This document shows, piece after piece, positions 16,880-23,886 of a stretch of DNA of 35,853 nucleotides. This stretch comes from Mesorhizobium sp. M7A.T.Ca.US.000.02.2.1. GTDB taxonomy: Bacteria; Pseudomonadota; Alphaproteobacteria; Rhizobiales; Rhizobiaceae. Positions within the stretch are counted from its first letter, which is position 1. Each line of letters opens with the position of its first letter. Both the position numbers and the translations under genes were made by a program. The notes beneath the pieces are model-generated. The model had not been told where the DNA came from and ran no database searches. It was given only the letters and a program-made list of their open reading frames with translations. The stretch covers positions 1-35,853 of the forward strand of contig NZ_RZTT01000009.1 in assembly GCF_003996995.1 (NCBI RefSeq), given 5' to 3'.

Positions 16880-16936
16880 GCGAATAGCGAATAGCGAATA
16901 GCGAATAGCGAATAGCGAATAGCGAATAGCGAATAG
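16880..16936 (+). repeat. Eight perfect GCGAATA heptamers
   Basis: GCGAATA is repeated eight times without error from 16880 to 16935, starting one base after the gcrA stop codon. The copies are out of phase with the codon reading (7-base unit), so slippage would not extend the protein unless it reached the stop. Confidence 0.95.
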
Positions 16937-16975
16937 AAACGGCTTGCCTTCCGTCACAGGAAGCAAGCCGTTTTT
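16937..16975. terminator. Terminator between gcrA and corA, inside heptamer repeats
   Basis: AAACGGCTTG (16937-16946) pairs with CAAGCCGTTT (16964-16973) and CTTCC pairs with GGAAG, with one bulged base and a 6-base loop; T runs to 16975. The AAA on the other side gives a T-run on the minus strand as well, so it can end both convergent transcripts. Confidence 0.85.
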
Positions 16976-16983
16976 GTGTTCGC

Positions 16984-17011
16984 TATTCGCTACTCCCTAT
17001 TCGCTATTCGC
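16984..17011 (-). repeat. Inverted copies of the heptamer
   Basis: TATTCGC, the reverse complement of the left-side unit, occurs perfectly at 16984-16990, 16998-17004 and 17005-17011, with a decayed copy (TACTCCC) at 16991-16997 and another (TGTTCGC) at 16977-16983. Together with the left array it flanks the terminator symmetrically and lets the RNA fold into a longer rod. Confidence 0.9.
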
Positions 17012-17017
17012 TCTCTT

Positions 17018-18028
17018 TCACAGCCAACCGTTCTTCCTGAACCGCCAGTAGAGGAACGCGCAGATGAGCGCGATAGCGCCCAGCACCACCGGATAGCCGT
17101 ATTCCATCTTCAGTTCCGGCATACTGTCGAAGTTCATGCCGTAGATGCCGGCGAGCGCCGTGGGCACCGCCAGGATCGCGGCCCAGGAGGCGAGTTTCTT
17201 GGTGTTCGCCGTTTCCTGACTCTGGCCGACCAGGAGGCTGGCCTCGAAAGCGAACGCCAGCACTTCGCGCAGGCTGTCGATCTTCTCCTGGACGGTGCGG
17301 ATGTGGTCGGTCACGTCGCGGAACAGCGGGTGCATGGCGGTATGTATCTGCGGCAGCTCGGCGCTGGTCAGCCGTCGGCAGACTTCGACCAGCGGAAGCG
17401 CGGCATTGCGCAGGCGCAGGAGATCGCGGCGCAGCATATAGAGCCGTTCGATGTCGGGAGCGGTCATCGGCTTCAGCAGAACCTTGTCCTCGATCGCCTC
17501 GACTTCGTCCTCGATCTGCTCGAGCACCGGCATGTAATTGTCGACGATGAAATCGAGAATGGCATAGAGGACGAAATCCTCGCCCTTGGCCAGCGAGTGC
17601 GGGCAGCTTTCCCAGTGCTGACGAACGGCGGCATAGGACGTCGAAGGACCGTGCCTGACGCTGACGATGTAGCCTGAGCCGACGAACAAATGGGTCTCGC
17701 CGAAGGTGACCCGACCGTCGATCAACTGCGCCGTGCGAGCGACGATGAACAAGGCGTCGCCATATTGCTCGATCTTCGGCCGCTGGTGCGGGTGCTCGGC
17801 ATCCTCGATCGCCAACTCATGCAGGTGGAACTGCGCCTGGACGCGCAGCAACAGGTTACGGTCGGGCTCCAAAAGGCCGATCCACACGACATGACCGGAT
17901 TTCTTTGCCCATTCGCCGGCTTCCTCGATGGGAATGTCGGCGATGCGGCGCCCCGCCGTGTAGACGCCGCAAGCGATAATGCCCGATATCGGCCCAGGCG
18001 CCGGGGTCAGGTCCCGAGCATTTTCCAT
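17018..18028 (-). CDS. corA: CorA-family Mg2+/Co2+ transporter
   Basis: This 336-residue pentameric channel-type magnesium transporter of the inner membrane has a large N-terminal cytosolic domain and two C-terminal membrane helices. The signature GMN is at 297-299 in IYGMNFDSMPEL, after TM1 (about 280-298), and TM2 follows (about 312-328) with a basic tail. A long helical region (about 160-270) matches the CorA stalk. The ATG at 18028 follows GGAGGTCGTG, a strong site. It is convergent with gcrA and lies 89 bases after phoU on the same strand. It could carry Co2+ or Ni2+; sequence alone cannot decide. Confidence 0.92.
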   Translation of the reverse strand: MENARDLTPAPGPISGIIACGVYTAGRRIADIPIEEAGEWAKKSGHVVWIGLLEPDRNLLLRVQAQFHLHELAIEDAEHPHQRPKIEQYGDALFIVARTAQLIDGRVTFGETHLFVGSGYIVSVRHGPSTSYAAVRQHWESCPHSLAKGEDFVLYAILDFIVDNYMPVLEQIEDEVEAIEDKVLLKPMTAPDIERLYMLRRDLLRLRNAALPLVEVCRRLTSAELPQIHTAMHPLFRDVTDHIRTVQEKIDSLREVLAFAFEASLLVGQSQETANTKKLASWAAILAVPTALAGIYGMNFDSMPELKMEYGYPVVLGAIALICAFLYWRFRKNGWL

Positions 18029-18117
18029 CACGACCTCCCGGAGCAAATCCACGGGCGAGGATAGAGGCAAAGCTCGGAAAGCTTAGCGTAAATCGGGTGA
18101 CGGTTCGAGAGGCGCGT

Positions 18118-18843
18118 TCACTTCACCGGCTGCGTCTCGGAAAGACTGATTTTGTCGGTCTTGTCACCCTTGGGCCGCTCAGCCGGCAACTGATCGCCGG
18201 TGACGATGTAATAGATGGTCTCGGCGATGTTGGTGGCGTGATCACCGATACGCTCGATGTTCTTGGCACAAAACAACAGATGCGTGCAGGGCGTGATGTT
18301 GCGCGGATCTTCCATCATGTAGGTCAGCAATTCGCGAAACAGCGATGTGTACATGGCGTCGATCTGGTCGTCACGATCGCGCACGAAGCCGATTTTCTCC
18401 ACCGCGCGAGACGCGTAGACGTCGAGCACTTCCTTGAGCTGGGTCAACGCCAGGGTGGACAGAGCCTCGAGGCCGCGGAACAGGCTGGTCGGCTGGCGTC
18501 CATCGGTGACGGCGACCACCCGCTTGGCAACGTTCTTGGCGAGATCGCCAACCCGCTCGAGGTCGGCGGAGATGCGAATGGTCCCGACGATCTCGCGCAA
18601 ATCCGCCGCCATCGGCTGACGCTTGGCAATGATGATGATGGCCTTGTCGTCGATTTCGCGCTGGCCCTCGTCCAGTACGGTATCGTCGCGGATGACCTTC
18701 TGGGCAAGGCCTGGGTCGGCATTGACGAGAGCGGTGACCGCCTGCTCGACCATGCGCTCGGCATGGCCTCCCATCGCGGCGATGCGCTTCGACAGATATT
18801 TCAACTCCTCGTCATAAGCGCTGACGATGTGCACGGACTGCAT
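18118..18843 (-). CDS. phoU: Phosphate signalling protein PhoU
   Basis: This 241-residue all-helical protein has two PhoU repeats, each with an acidic metal-binding E/DxxxD-type motif: ISADLERVGDLAKNVAKR (first repeat) and CAKNIERIGDHATNIAET (second). PhoU couples the Pst phosphate importer to the PhoR kinase and limits phosphate uptake. The ATG at 18843 follows GGAAGG; a GTG six codons earlier is less likely. It is 113 bases after the PhoR-like kinase gene. In many alphaproteobacteria pstSCAB stand between them and phoB follows; here neither is present. Confidence 0.94.
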   Translation of the reverse strand: MQSVHIVSAYDEELKYLSKRIAAMGGHAERMVEQAVTALVNADPGLAQKVIRDDTVLDEGQREIDDKAIIIIAKRQPMAADLREIVGTIRISADLERVGDLAKNVAKRVVAVTDGRQPTSLFRGLEALSTLALTQLKEVLDVYASRAVEKIGFVRDRDDQIDAMYTSLFRELLTYMMEDPRNITPCTHLLFCAKNIERIGDHATNIAETIYYIVTGDQLPAERPKGDKTDKISLSETQPVK

Positions 18844-18956
18844 GGCAAAATGCCTTCCCACGGGGTGTTTTGATTTTGAGTCGTTTCCTCGAATCCCCGC
18901 TGATACGCTAGCCGGATGACAGAAAAAAGAAACAGTCCCTTTGAATTAGTGCGATA

Positions 18957-20222
18957 TCAGTGAGTCGGCAAATGAACCGAGAATGCCGCGCCGTTGCCGA
19001 CTTCGGACTTGATCGAAAGCCGGGCGTTGTGGCGCGTCAGTATATGCTTGACGATCGACAGGCCGAGGCCGGTACCCTTCTGGGTCCGGCTGGTCTCGAC
19101 GTCGACGCGGTAGAAGCGCTCGGTAATGCGCGGAATGTGCTCCTCGGGAATGCCAGGGCCAAAGTCCCTGATCGTCACGTCGATGCCCGGCTCTGATCCG
19201 GCATCGCTATGGGCTATGGATACAACCACGCGCCCACCCGACTGCCCGTATTTGCAGGCGTTTTCCAGGAGGTTCTCGAAAACCTGGAAAAGCTCATCGC
19301 GATCGCCAGGCACATGAAGCGGCCCATCGGCGTAGTGCCGCTCGATGGCAACGGCGTTTTCGCTGGCCAGCGGTCCGAGCGAGTCGATGACGCTGTCGAC
19401 TGTCTGCCGCAGATCCACCTCGGTTCCCGGCTTCAGATAGGGTTTCATCTCGAGCCGCGACAGCGACAACAAATCGTCGATCAGACGCGCCATGCGACCG
19501 GTCTGGCTCTGCATGATCTGCAGAAACTGGTCGCGCGCCGCCGCGTCGTTGCGGGCTGGCCCGCGCAGCGTTTCGATAAAGCCGGCGATTGAGGCGAGCG
19601 GCGTGCGCAGTTCATGGCTGGCATTGGCAATGAAATCGGCGCGCATGCGGTCGATCCGGCGTGCTTCGCTCTGGTCCTTGAACACCAGCACATAGAGATC
19701 GGTGGCGTGACCGACCGAGGACACACTCACCCGGTAGGCCCGTTCGACCGGCAGTTTCTCCATGTAGTCGACGACATCGGAGGCGATATCGCCCGACAGT
19801 ACGCCGTCCAGCAGGGTCTGCATCTCCGGCGCCCGGAATTTCAGCGACAGCGACATGCCTGGCGCGATGCCACCGAAGGCGGCGAAGGCGGCGGCGTTGG
19901 CATGGACGATGGTGGCGGTCCGGTCGAAGATGATCAGCGGATCGGCGACGGCGGCGGCCAGATATTCACCAGAGAGCCGCTGCAGGCCGATGGCCTCGAT
20001 GGCAACGCCGCTGCCGGTGGATTGGCGCGCGCCGGTGGCCGGCAGTATTGCCGCTGCAAGCAGCAACAGCAGCGCCGCGAGGACGACATAGGCAGAAATC
20101 CCGGCCAAGGCATAGACGGCGACGACCGCGGTGACGCCGGCCGCAAGCTGCCAGCGGCTATGCCACAGCCGTGCGGCCATGGTTTGCGTGATGCCTCTCT
20201 GCTCTGTGTCCAGGTCAGCCAT
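18957..20222 (-). CDS. phoR: PhoR-like sensor histidine kinase
   Basis: This 421-residue membrane histidine kinase has two hydrophobic segments close together (about 25-42 and 44-62), so almost no periplasmic loop, as in PhoR. A PAS-like domain follows (about 82-185, PLIIFDRTATIVHANAAAF), then HisKA with the phospho-acceptor in NASHELRTPLASIAGF (H203) and HATPase_c with the N box FENLLENACKYG (N321), DFGPGIP and GTGLGLSIVKH. The ATG at 20222 is preferred over a longer frame start at 20264. Its identity as PhoR rests on architecture and the phoU neighbour; no response-regulator gene is in the window. Confidence 0.85.
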   Translation of the reverse strand: MADLDTEQRGITQTMAARLWHSRWQLAAGVTAVVAVYALAGISAYVVLAALLLLLAAAILPATGARQSTGSGVAIEAIGLQRLSGEYLAAAVADPLIIFDRTATIVHANAAAFAAFGGIAPGMSLSLKFRAPEMQTLLDGVLSGDIASDVVDYMEKLPVERAYRVSVSSVGHATDLYVLVFKDQSEARRIDRMRADFIANASHELRTPLASIAGFIETLRGPARNDAAARDQFLQIMQSQTGRMARLIDDLLSLSRLEMKPYLKPGTEVDLRQTVDSVIDSLGPLASENAVAIERHYADGPLHVPGDRDELFQVFENLLENACKYGQSGGRVVVSIAHSDAGSEPGIDVTIRDFGPGIPEEHIPRITERFYRVDVETSRTQKGTGLGLSIVKHILTRHNARLSIKSEVGNGAAFSVHLPTH

Positions 20223-20295
20223 TCGCACGTGGACCTGCCCCCATGTCTTCGCACCCGGTCGCACGGTGGCGGAAAACTTCCACTAGACCGCTTGC

Positions 20296-20400
20296 CGCAT
20301 GACCCCGAAAATCGGGAATCGATTTTCGGAAAGGATCATGCGCAAATTAAAAGTGCTACAGCGTCCTTTGCGCATCCAAACGGACGCGCGGCGCTGTAGT
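20296..20400. repeat. Rhizobial intergenic repeat between phoR and ppk2
   Basis: Two neighbouring imperfect palindromes: GCATGA (20297-20302) with TCATGC (20336-20341) around CCGAAAATCG/CGATTTTCGG arms, and CTACAGCG (20356-20363) with CGCTGTAG (20392-20399). This matches a RIME-type module I recognise from Mesorhizobium intergenic DNA. It fills most of the divergent promoter space and ends 46 bases before the ppk2 start, so promoters must lie in or beside it. Confidence 0.75.
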
Positions 20401-20445
20401 GGCTCCCCATAGCATGAGTCCGGAAGCTGGAAAGGGTTCGTCTCG

Positions 20446-21354
20446 ATGAAAAAAGCCAAGGAAAGTCCCGCCGCGCCAACTTCGGGGCCGCTGAAGATCA
20501 GGATCGGCGGCAAGGAGAGGGAGTTCGACATCGAAAATCCCGTGCTTCCCGACTGGGTCGAGGACAACAAGCTGACCGCCGGCGGCTATCCCTACGACAA
20601 GAAGATGAAAAGCGACGAGTATGACGAGATGCTCGAGAAGCTGCAGATCGAGTTGGTCAAGGCACAGGCCTGGCTGCAGTCGACCGGCAAACGGGTGATG
20701 GCGCTGTTCGAGGGTCGCGATGCTGCAGGCAAGGGCGGCACGATCTTCGTGGTGCGCCAGTACCTCAATCCGCGCACGGCACGCAACGTGGCGCTGACCA
20801 AGCCGACCCCGACCGAGCTTGGGCAATGGTACTACCAGCGCTATGTCGACCACTTCCCGACTTCAGGCGAATTCGTCACCTTCGACCGCTCCTGGTACAA
20901 CCGCGCCGGTGTCGAGCCGGTGATGGGTTTCTGCACCCCGCAGCAGCACGAGCAGTTTCTCGAGGAGACGCCGCATTTCGAGCGGATGATCTCCAACGAG
21001 GGCATCCACTTCTTCAAATTCTGGCTGAACATCGGCCGGGAAACGCAGCTCGAGCGCTTCCATGACCGTCGCTACAGCCCGCTGAAGAGCTGGAAGTTTT
21101 CGCCCATCGACGTTGCAGGCATCACCAAGTGGGACGACTACACCAAGGTGCGCGACACAATGTTCGAGCGCACCAACAAGGAATTCGCGCCGTGGATCAT
21201 CGTACGGGCCAATGACAAGCGGCGCGCGCGGCTGGCGATCATGCGGCGCATCCTGTCGTCTCTGCCCTATGAGGGGCGCGATCTCGAAATCATCGGCAAG
21301 GAAGACAAGAAGATCATCGGCGAAGGGCCGTCATTCCTCGGCAAGCAGGATTGA
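20446..21354 (+). CDS. ppk2: Polyphosphate kinase 2
   Basis: This 302-residue PPK2-family kinase transfers phosphate between polyphosphate and nucleoside diphosphates (class I, usually ADP or GDP to ATP or GTP). The Walker A is GRDAAGKG (90-97) and the Walker B region [12 protein letters not shown] (146-157); the lid-type stretch [19 protein letters not shown] and the basic [16 protein letters not shown] are also present. Length and motifs fit a single-domain enzyme. The ATG follows GGAAAGGG at a longish spacing. Its place beside phoR and phoU suggests a link with phosphate stress, though it is on the other strand. A strong hairpin follows. Confidence 0.93.
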   Translation: MKKAKESPAAPTSGPLKIRIGGKEREFDIENPVLPDWVEDNKLTAGGYPYDKKMKSDEYDEMLEKLQIELVKAQAWLQSTGKRVMALFEGRDAAGKGGTIFVVRQYLNPRTARNVALTKPTPTELGQWYYQRYVDHFPTSGEFVTFDRSWYNRAGVEPVMGFCTPQQHEQFLEETPHFERMISNEGIHFFKFWLNIGRETQLERFHDRRYSPLKSWKFSPIDVAGITKWDDYTKVRDTMFERTNKEFAPWIIVRANDKRRARLAIMRRILSSLPYEGRDLEIIGKEDKKIIGEGPSFLGKQD

Positions 21355-21360
21355 CGCTTC

Positions 21361-21390
21361 CGCGCCGCGCGGCCTTGGCCGCGCGGCGCG
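21361..21390. terminator. Bidirectional hairpin after ppk2
   Basis: A perfect 14-pair GC stem (21361-21374 with 21377-21390) with a 2-base spacer is followed by TTCCTT on the plus strand. It lies between the convergent ppk2 and the crotonase gene. Confidence 0.75.
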
Positions 21391-21407
21391 TTCCTTGAGG
21401 CTTTCGA

Positions 21408-22157
21408 TCAGGCCGCGAGCCGGGCGATGCGTTGCAATCGCCGCAGCGTGGTGTCGTCCTGCAGCGCCTGCTGGAAAAGCGAAATCTCCTGATCGATGCG
21501 GTCGCAGAGGGCCTCGGTGTTCCCTTTCAGCAGGCCGCGCGTCTGCAGCAACGCGGCGACCGGCTTCTTGACGAGTTGTCTTGCTCGGCCGAGGGCCGCC
21601 TCCTCGACGGTGCCTCCCGGCACGATCTCCGCGACAAGGCCGAGCGCCCTGGCGTCCTCGGCGCGAAGCGTGTCGCCGAGGCAGAAGAAGCGGAAGGCAC
21701 CGGCGTAGCCGAGCTTCTGCGGCGCCAGGATGCTGGTCGCCGCATCCGGCACCAGGCCGAAATCGACGAACGGCACCCTGAACGTGCTCTCATCGGACGC
21801 GATCACCATGTCGCAGTGGAACAGGATGGTGCAGCCGACACCGACGGCATCGCCATCGACGCATGCCAGGATGGGCTTTGGAAACGTCGCCAGCGTGCGG
21901 AACAGGTCGGTGACGGCGGCGATCAGTTTCTGGTGCTTGGTGGCGTCGAGGAATTCGGAGAAGTCGCCGCCAAGACAGAAACAGCCTGCCAGGCCGCGCA
22001 GCACGACGACGCGAACCTCCTCATTGTCGGCGGCTTCATGGAAGGTCCTTGCCAGGCTTTCATAGGCTCTCCTGTCCAGCACCGGCCGGCCGTCGCTCGA
22101 CGACACGGTGACGACCAGCGTGTGGTTGCGAAGTTCAGGTTGCGGGTGTGTGCTCAT
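21408..22157 (-). CDS. Crotonase-fold protein linked to luxI; isomerase-like active site
   Basis: This 249-residue single-domain crotonase starts 14 bases after the luxI stop. The oxyanion-hole pattern is present (CFCLGGDFSEF, about 59-69, and DGDAVGVGCTILFHCD, 101-116). The two glutamates that hydratases use are replaced: T110 stands where GCEL-type hydratases have Glu, and the PE of the second motif is PF (129-130). Instead D138 in GLVPDAATS sits where PaaG and delta3,delta2-enoyl-CoA isomerases have their acid base. I therefore expect a double-bond isomerase or related enzyme, not a normal hydratase. An ATG at 22175 that overlaps the luxI stop (ATGA) is an alternative start; 22157 has GGAG before it. 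Its likely role is to prepare the acyl chain for LuxI. Confidence 0.85.
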   Translation of the reverse strand: MSTHPQPELRNHTLVVTVSSSDGRPVLDRRAYESLARTFHEAADNEEVRVVVLRGLAGCFCLGGDFSEFLDATKHQKLIAAVTDLFRTLATFPKPILACVDGDAVGVGCTILFHCDMVIASDESTFRVPFVDFGLVPDAATSILAPQKLGYAGAFRFFCLGDTLRAEDARALGLVAEIVPGGTVEEAALGRARQLVKKPVAALLQTRGLLKGNTEALCDRIDQEISLFQQALQDDTTLRRLQRIARLAA

Positions 22158-22171
22158 GGCTGTCTCCGATC

Positions 22172-22810
22172 TCATGACGCACGCCTTTGCCCGAGCATGT
22201 CGGGATATCCCCTGGCCAACACGGGAGCAAAATGATTGCGGCGCGACCGCACCACATCGAGTGTGTGTTCGTTGAAGGTCAGCAAGGTGGCGACGACCTG
22301 CTGGTTGCCATAGGTGCGCTGATAGCCCAGCGGGGTCGCCAGGAAATGCAGCTGCAAGGCGCGCAGCACCCACATCGGCTCGAACTCGATGATCACCTTG
22401 TCGACGCCGCGCTTCAGCCCCCACTCGACGAAACCGGCAATCAGTTCGGTGCCGACGGTCGAAACGCCACGACGGCCATCACGAAAACCGGGAGCCACCG
22501 CGTAGCGGGTCAATTCCCAGATGTTTGGACCCGATGGCGGCGTTCCTTCGGAAAGATCGGTCAAGACCTCGGTCAGCAGATGTGGCCGCGTCGTCGGCAA
22601 CATCCTCTGATAACCCGCCACTTCACCGCCTCTGATGACGATCTGATGGACCGCCTCGTCGTGGTCGAACTGGTCAAGTTCGAGCCCGTCGGGCCGCCTG
22701 AGGTCATCCCACCCCATCTCTTCGACGAATATCTTGTAGCGCAAACGATGGACGGCCTCCCAAAGGTCGGGACGTTCCATCAATTCCTGGGTTGTAAGGG
22801 AAAAAAGCAT
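22172..22810 (-). CDS. LuxI-type acyl-homoserine lactone synthase
   Basis: This 212-residue protein has the length and invariant residues of the family: R24, F28 and W34 in LRYKIFVEEMGWDD, D46 and D49 in LDQFDHDEA, R69 in GYQRML, and E99 and R102 in WELTRYAV. It makes an N-acyl-homoserine lactone from S-adenosylmethionine and an acyl-ACP or acyl-CoA. The ATG at 22810 follows AGGAGA. It is 96 bases after luxR on the same strand and followed closely by a crotonase-fold gene. The T-V-G segment near 120 (GVSTVGTELIAGF) resembles synthases with longer or oxo chains, but the acyl group cannot be read from sequence. Confidence 0.94.
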   Translation of the reverse strand: MLFSLTTQELMERPDLWEAVHRLRYKIFVEEMGWDDLRRPDGLELDQFDHDEAVHQIVIRGGEVAGYQRMLPTTRPHLLTEVLTDLSEGTPPSGPNIWELTRYAVAPGFRDGRRGVSTVGTELIAGFVEWGLKRGVDKVIIEFEPMWVLRALQLHFLATPLGYQRTYGNQQVVATLLTFNEHTLDVVRSRRNHFAPVLARGYPDMLGQRRAS

Positions 22811-22889
22811 TCCGCCGTCTCCTGCGTTCAGAGGAAGATACGGCCGTGCTTTGATGAGAAAATTGCGTGATCGCGTAGGCAAAAATTCC

Positions 22890-22908
22890 AGGTCGGCACG
22901 GCCGACCT
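22890..22908. promoter_or_regulatory. 19-bp inverted repeat between luxR and luxI (lux-box or terminator)
   Basis: AGGTCGGC (22890-22897) and GCCGACCT (22901-22908) form a perfect palindrome with a 3-base centre, overlapping the luxR stop codon (22907-22909). Its size fits a lux-type box 80 bases before luxI. On the minus strand it is followed by GGAATTTTTG, so it could instead be a weak terminator of luxR. A TTGCCT hexamer follows as a possible luxI -35. Confidence 0.55.
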
Positions 22909-23638
22909 AACTAATGTAGCCGCGCCGTATCGCTTCCGCGACGGCCTGCACCCTGTTGACGGCACCTAGTTTGCTTTTGGCGTTAAGAAGATGTTTCTCC
23001 GAGGTGTGTTCGGAAATGCCGAGGATTTGCGAAATCTCCCATTCGGACTTGCCGACGGCGGCCCATTGCAGGCATTCGCGCTCGCGCGGCGTCAGCACGA
23101 TATGATCGATGGTGTTGCTCGCCATGGTGTGGAGTTGCATGGCGCGGCCAACCGCGTAGGTCGAGACCAGCGACACCTGGCCAAATTCGGCGGCGGACAA
23201 TTCCACAGCCTCGCCGCCGAGCGACACCATGACGATCTGGCCGTCAAGCGTGATCAACGGAAAGGCCAACCCATCACGCAATTTGAAAGCGCCGGCATCG
23301 CCCATCACCTCGCCGCTGCTCTTGTCTATGCGGATGCCCTGCGACGCCTCGTGCCACTGGAAGGGCGCCTGCAATTGTTTCATATGGCTGACGACCGGGT
23401 CATGGTCGACATAGTTGCGCGCGACATAGCGCTCCAGCCATTCGCCCGGCCAATCGCAGAGAAGCACATGCTGCTTTTGCTGGCCGGCCGGCGTGCCTGG
23501 CTGCGGTACGGTTCCCGCCATCAGCGCGGTGAGGCCGAAATCCGATGTTATGCCCAGCAGCCTTTCACAGACCGCCGCCGCCGTTGCGGCGTGCTGCAGT
23601 TGGTCTATGTATTCCAGCGTGCGATCGAACTGACCCAT
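22907..23638 (-). CDS. LuxR-type quorum-sensing receptor/regulator
   Basis: This 243-residue protein has an N-terminal autoinducer-binding domain with the key residues W67 and Y71 (WLERYVARNY), D80 and P81 (DHDPVV), W95 (FQWHE) and G123 (RDGLAFPL). The C-terminal LuxR helix-turn-helix follows (LTPRERECLQWAAVGKSEWE, then ISQILGISEHTSEKHL, about 183-218). All six usual ligand-domain positions are present, so it should bind an acyl-HSL, most simply the product of the adjacent synthase. The ATG at 23638 is preferred over a longer frame to 23707, which would cross the divergent promoter region. It is divergent from a binding-protein gene. Confidence 0.93.
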   Translation of the reverse strand: MGQFDRTLEYIDQLQHAATAAAVCERLLGITSDFGLTALMAGTVPQPGTPAGQQKQHVLLCDWPGEWLERYVARNYVDHDPVVSHMKQLQAPFQWHEASQGIRIDKSSGEVMGDAGAFKLRDGLAFPLITLDGQIVMVSLGGEAVELSAAEFGQVSLVSTYAVGRAMQLHTMASNTIDHIVLTPRERECLQWAAVGKSEWEISQILGISEHTSEKHLLNAKSKLGAVNRVQAVAEAIRRGYIS

Positions 23639-23715
23639 CGCAACATCAACCCCATGTTGCCTCGTGCATTTCGGCCAATGATGCGTGCCTGATTTACACT
23701 TCGCCACCGACCACG

Positions 23716-23780
23716 GATTGCAAATCGCATACTTATTTTGTGGCTTCCCTCACCGAGGCGGCCGAAGCTGATTTGCAAAC
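23716..23780. promoter_or_regulatory. Paired inverted motifs in luxR/binding-protein divergent region
   Basis: GATTGCAAATC (23716-23726) and GATTTGCAAAC (23770-23780) are inverted copies of one motif (10 of 11 positions match) with centres 54 bases apart, which is close to five helical turns. Each is near-palindromic around TTGCAA. They lie between divergent luxR (23638) and the binding-protein gene (about 23887). The 218-base gap holds no gene. Confidence 0.45.
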
Positions 23781-23886
23781 CGGCTAAATCATATCCTGAA
23801 ATCGGCGGGTTGAAATCAAAAACCATTGTGCCTGTACCATTTTCGTACCAAAACCGGTGCGAGCACGACTGTGGCGGAGTTTTATC

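Noticed and set aside
16880-17011. Tandem heptamers as a CRISPR array
   Set aside because: The unit is 7 bases with no spacers, and there are no cas genes. It is a simple tandem repeat.
18885-18910. tRNA-like T-arm (TCGAATCCCCGC)
   Set aside because: No acceptor or anticodon stem could be built around it.
18918-18945. Pho box upstream of phoU (CTGTTTC and CTGTCAT on the minus strand)
   Set aside because: The two half-sites are 13 bases apart start to start rather than the 11 of a Pho box, and one half is poor.
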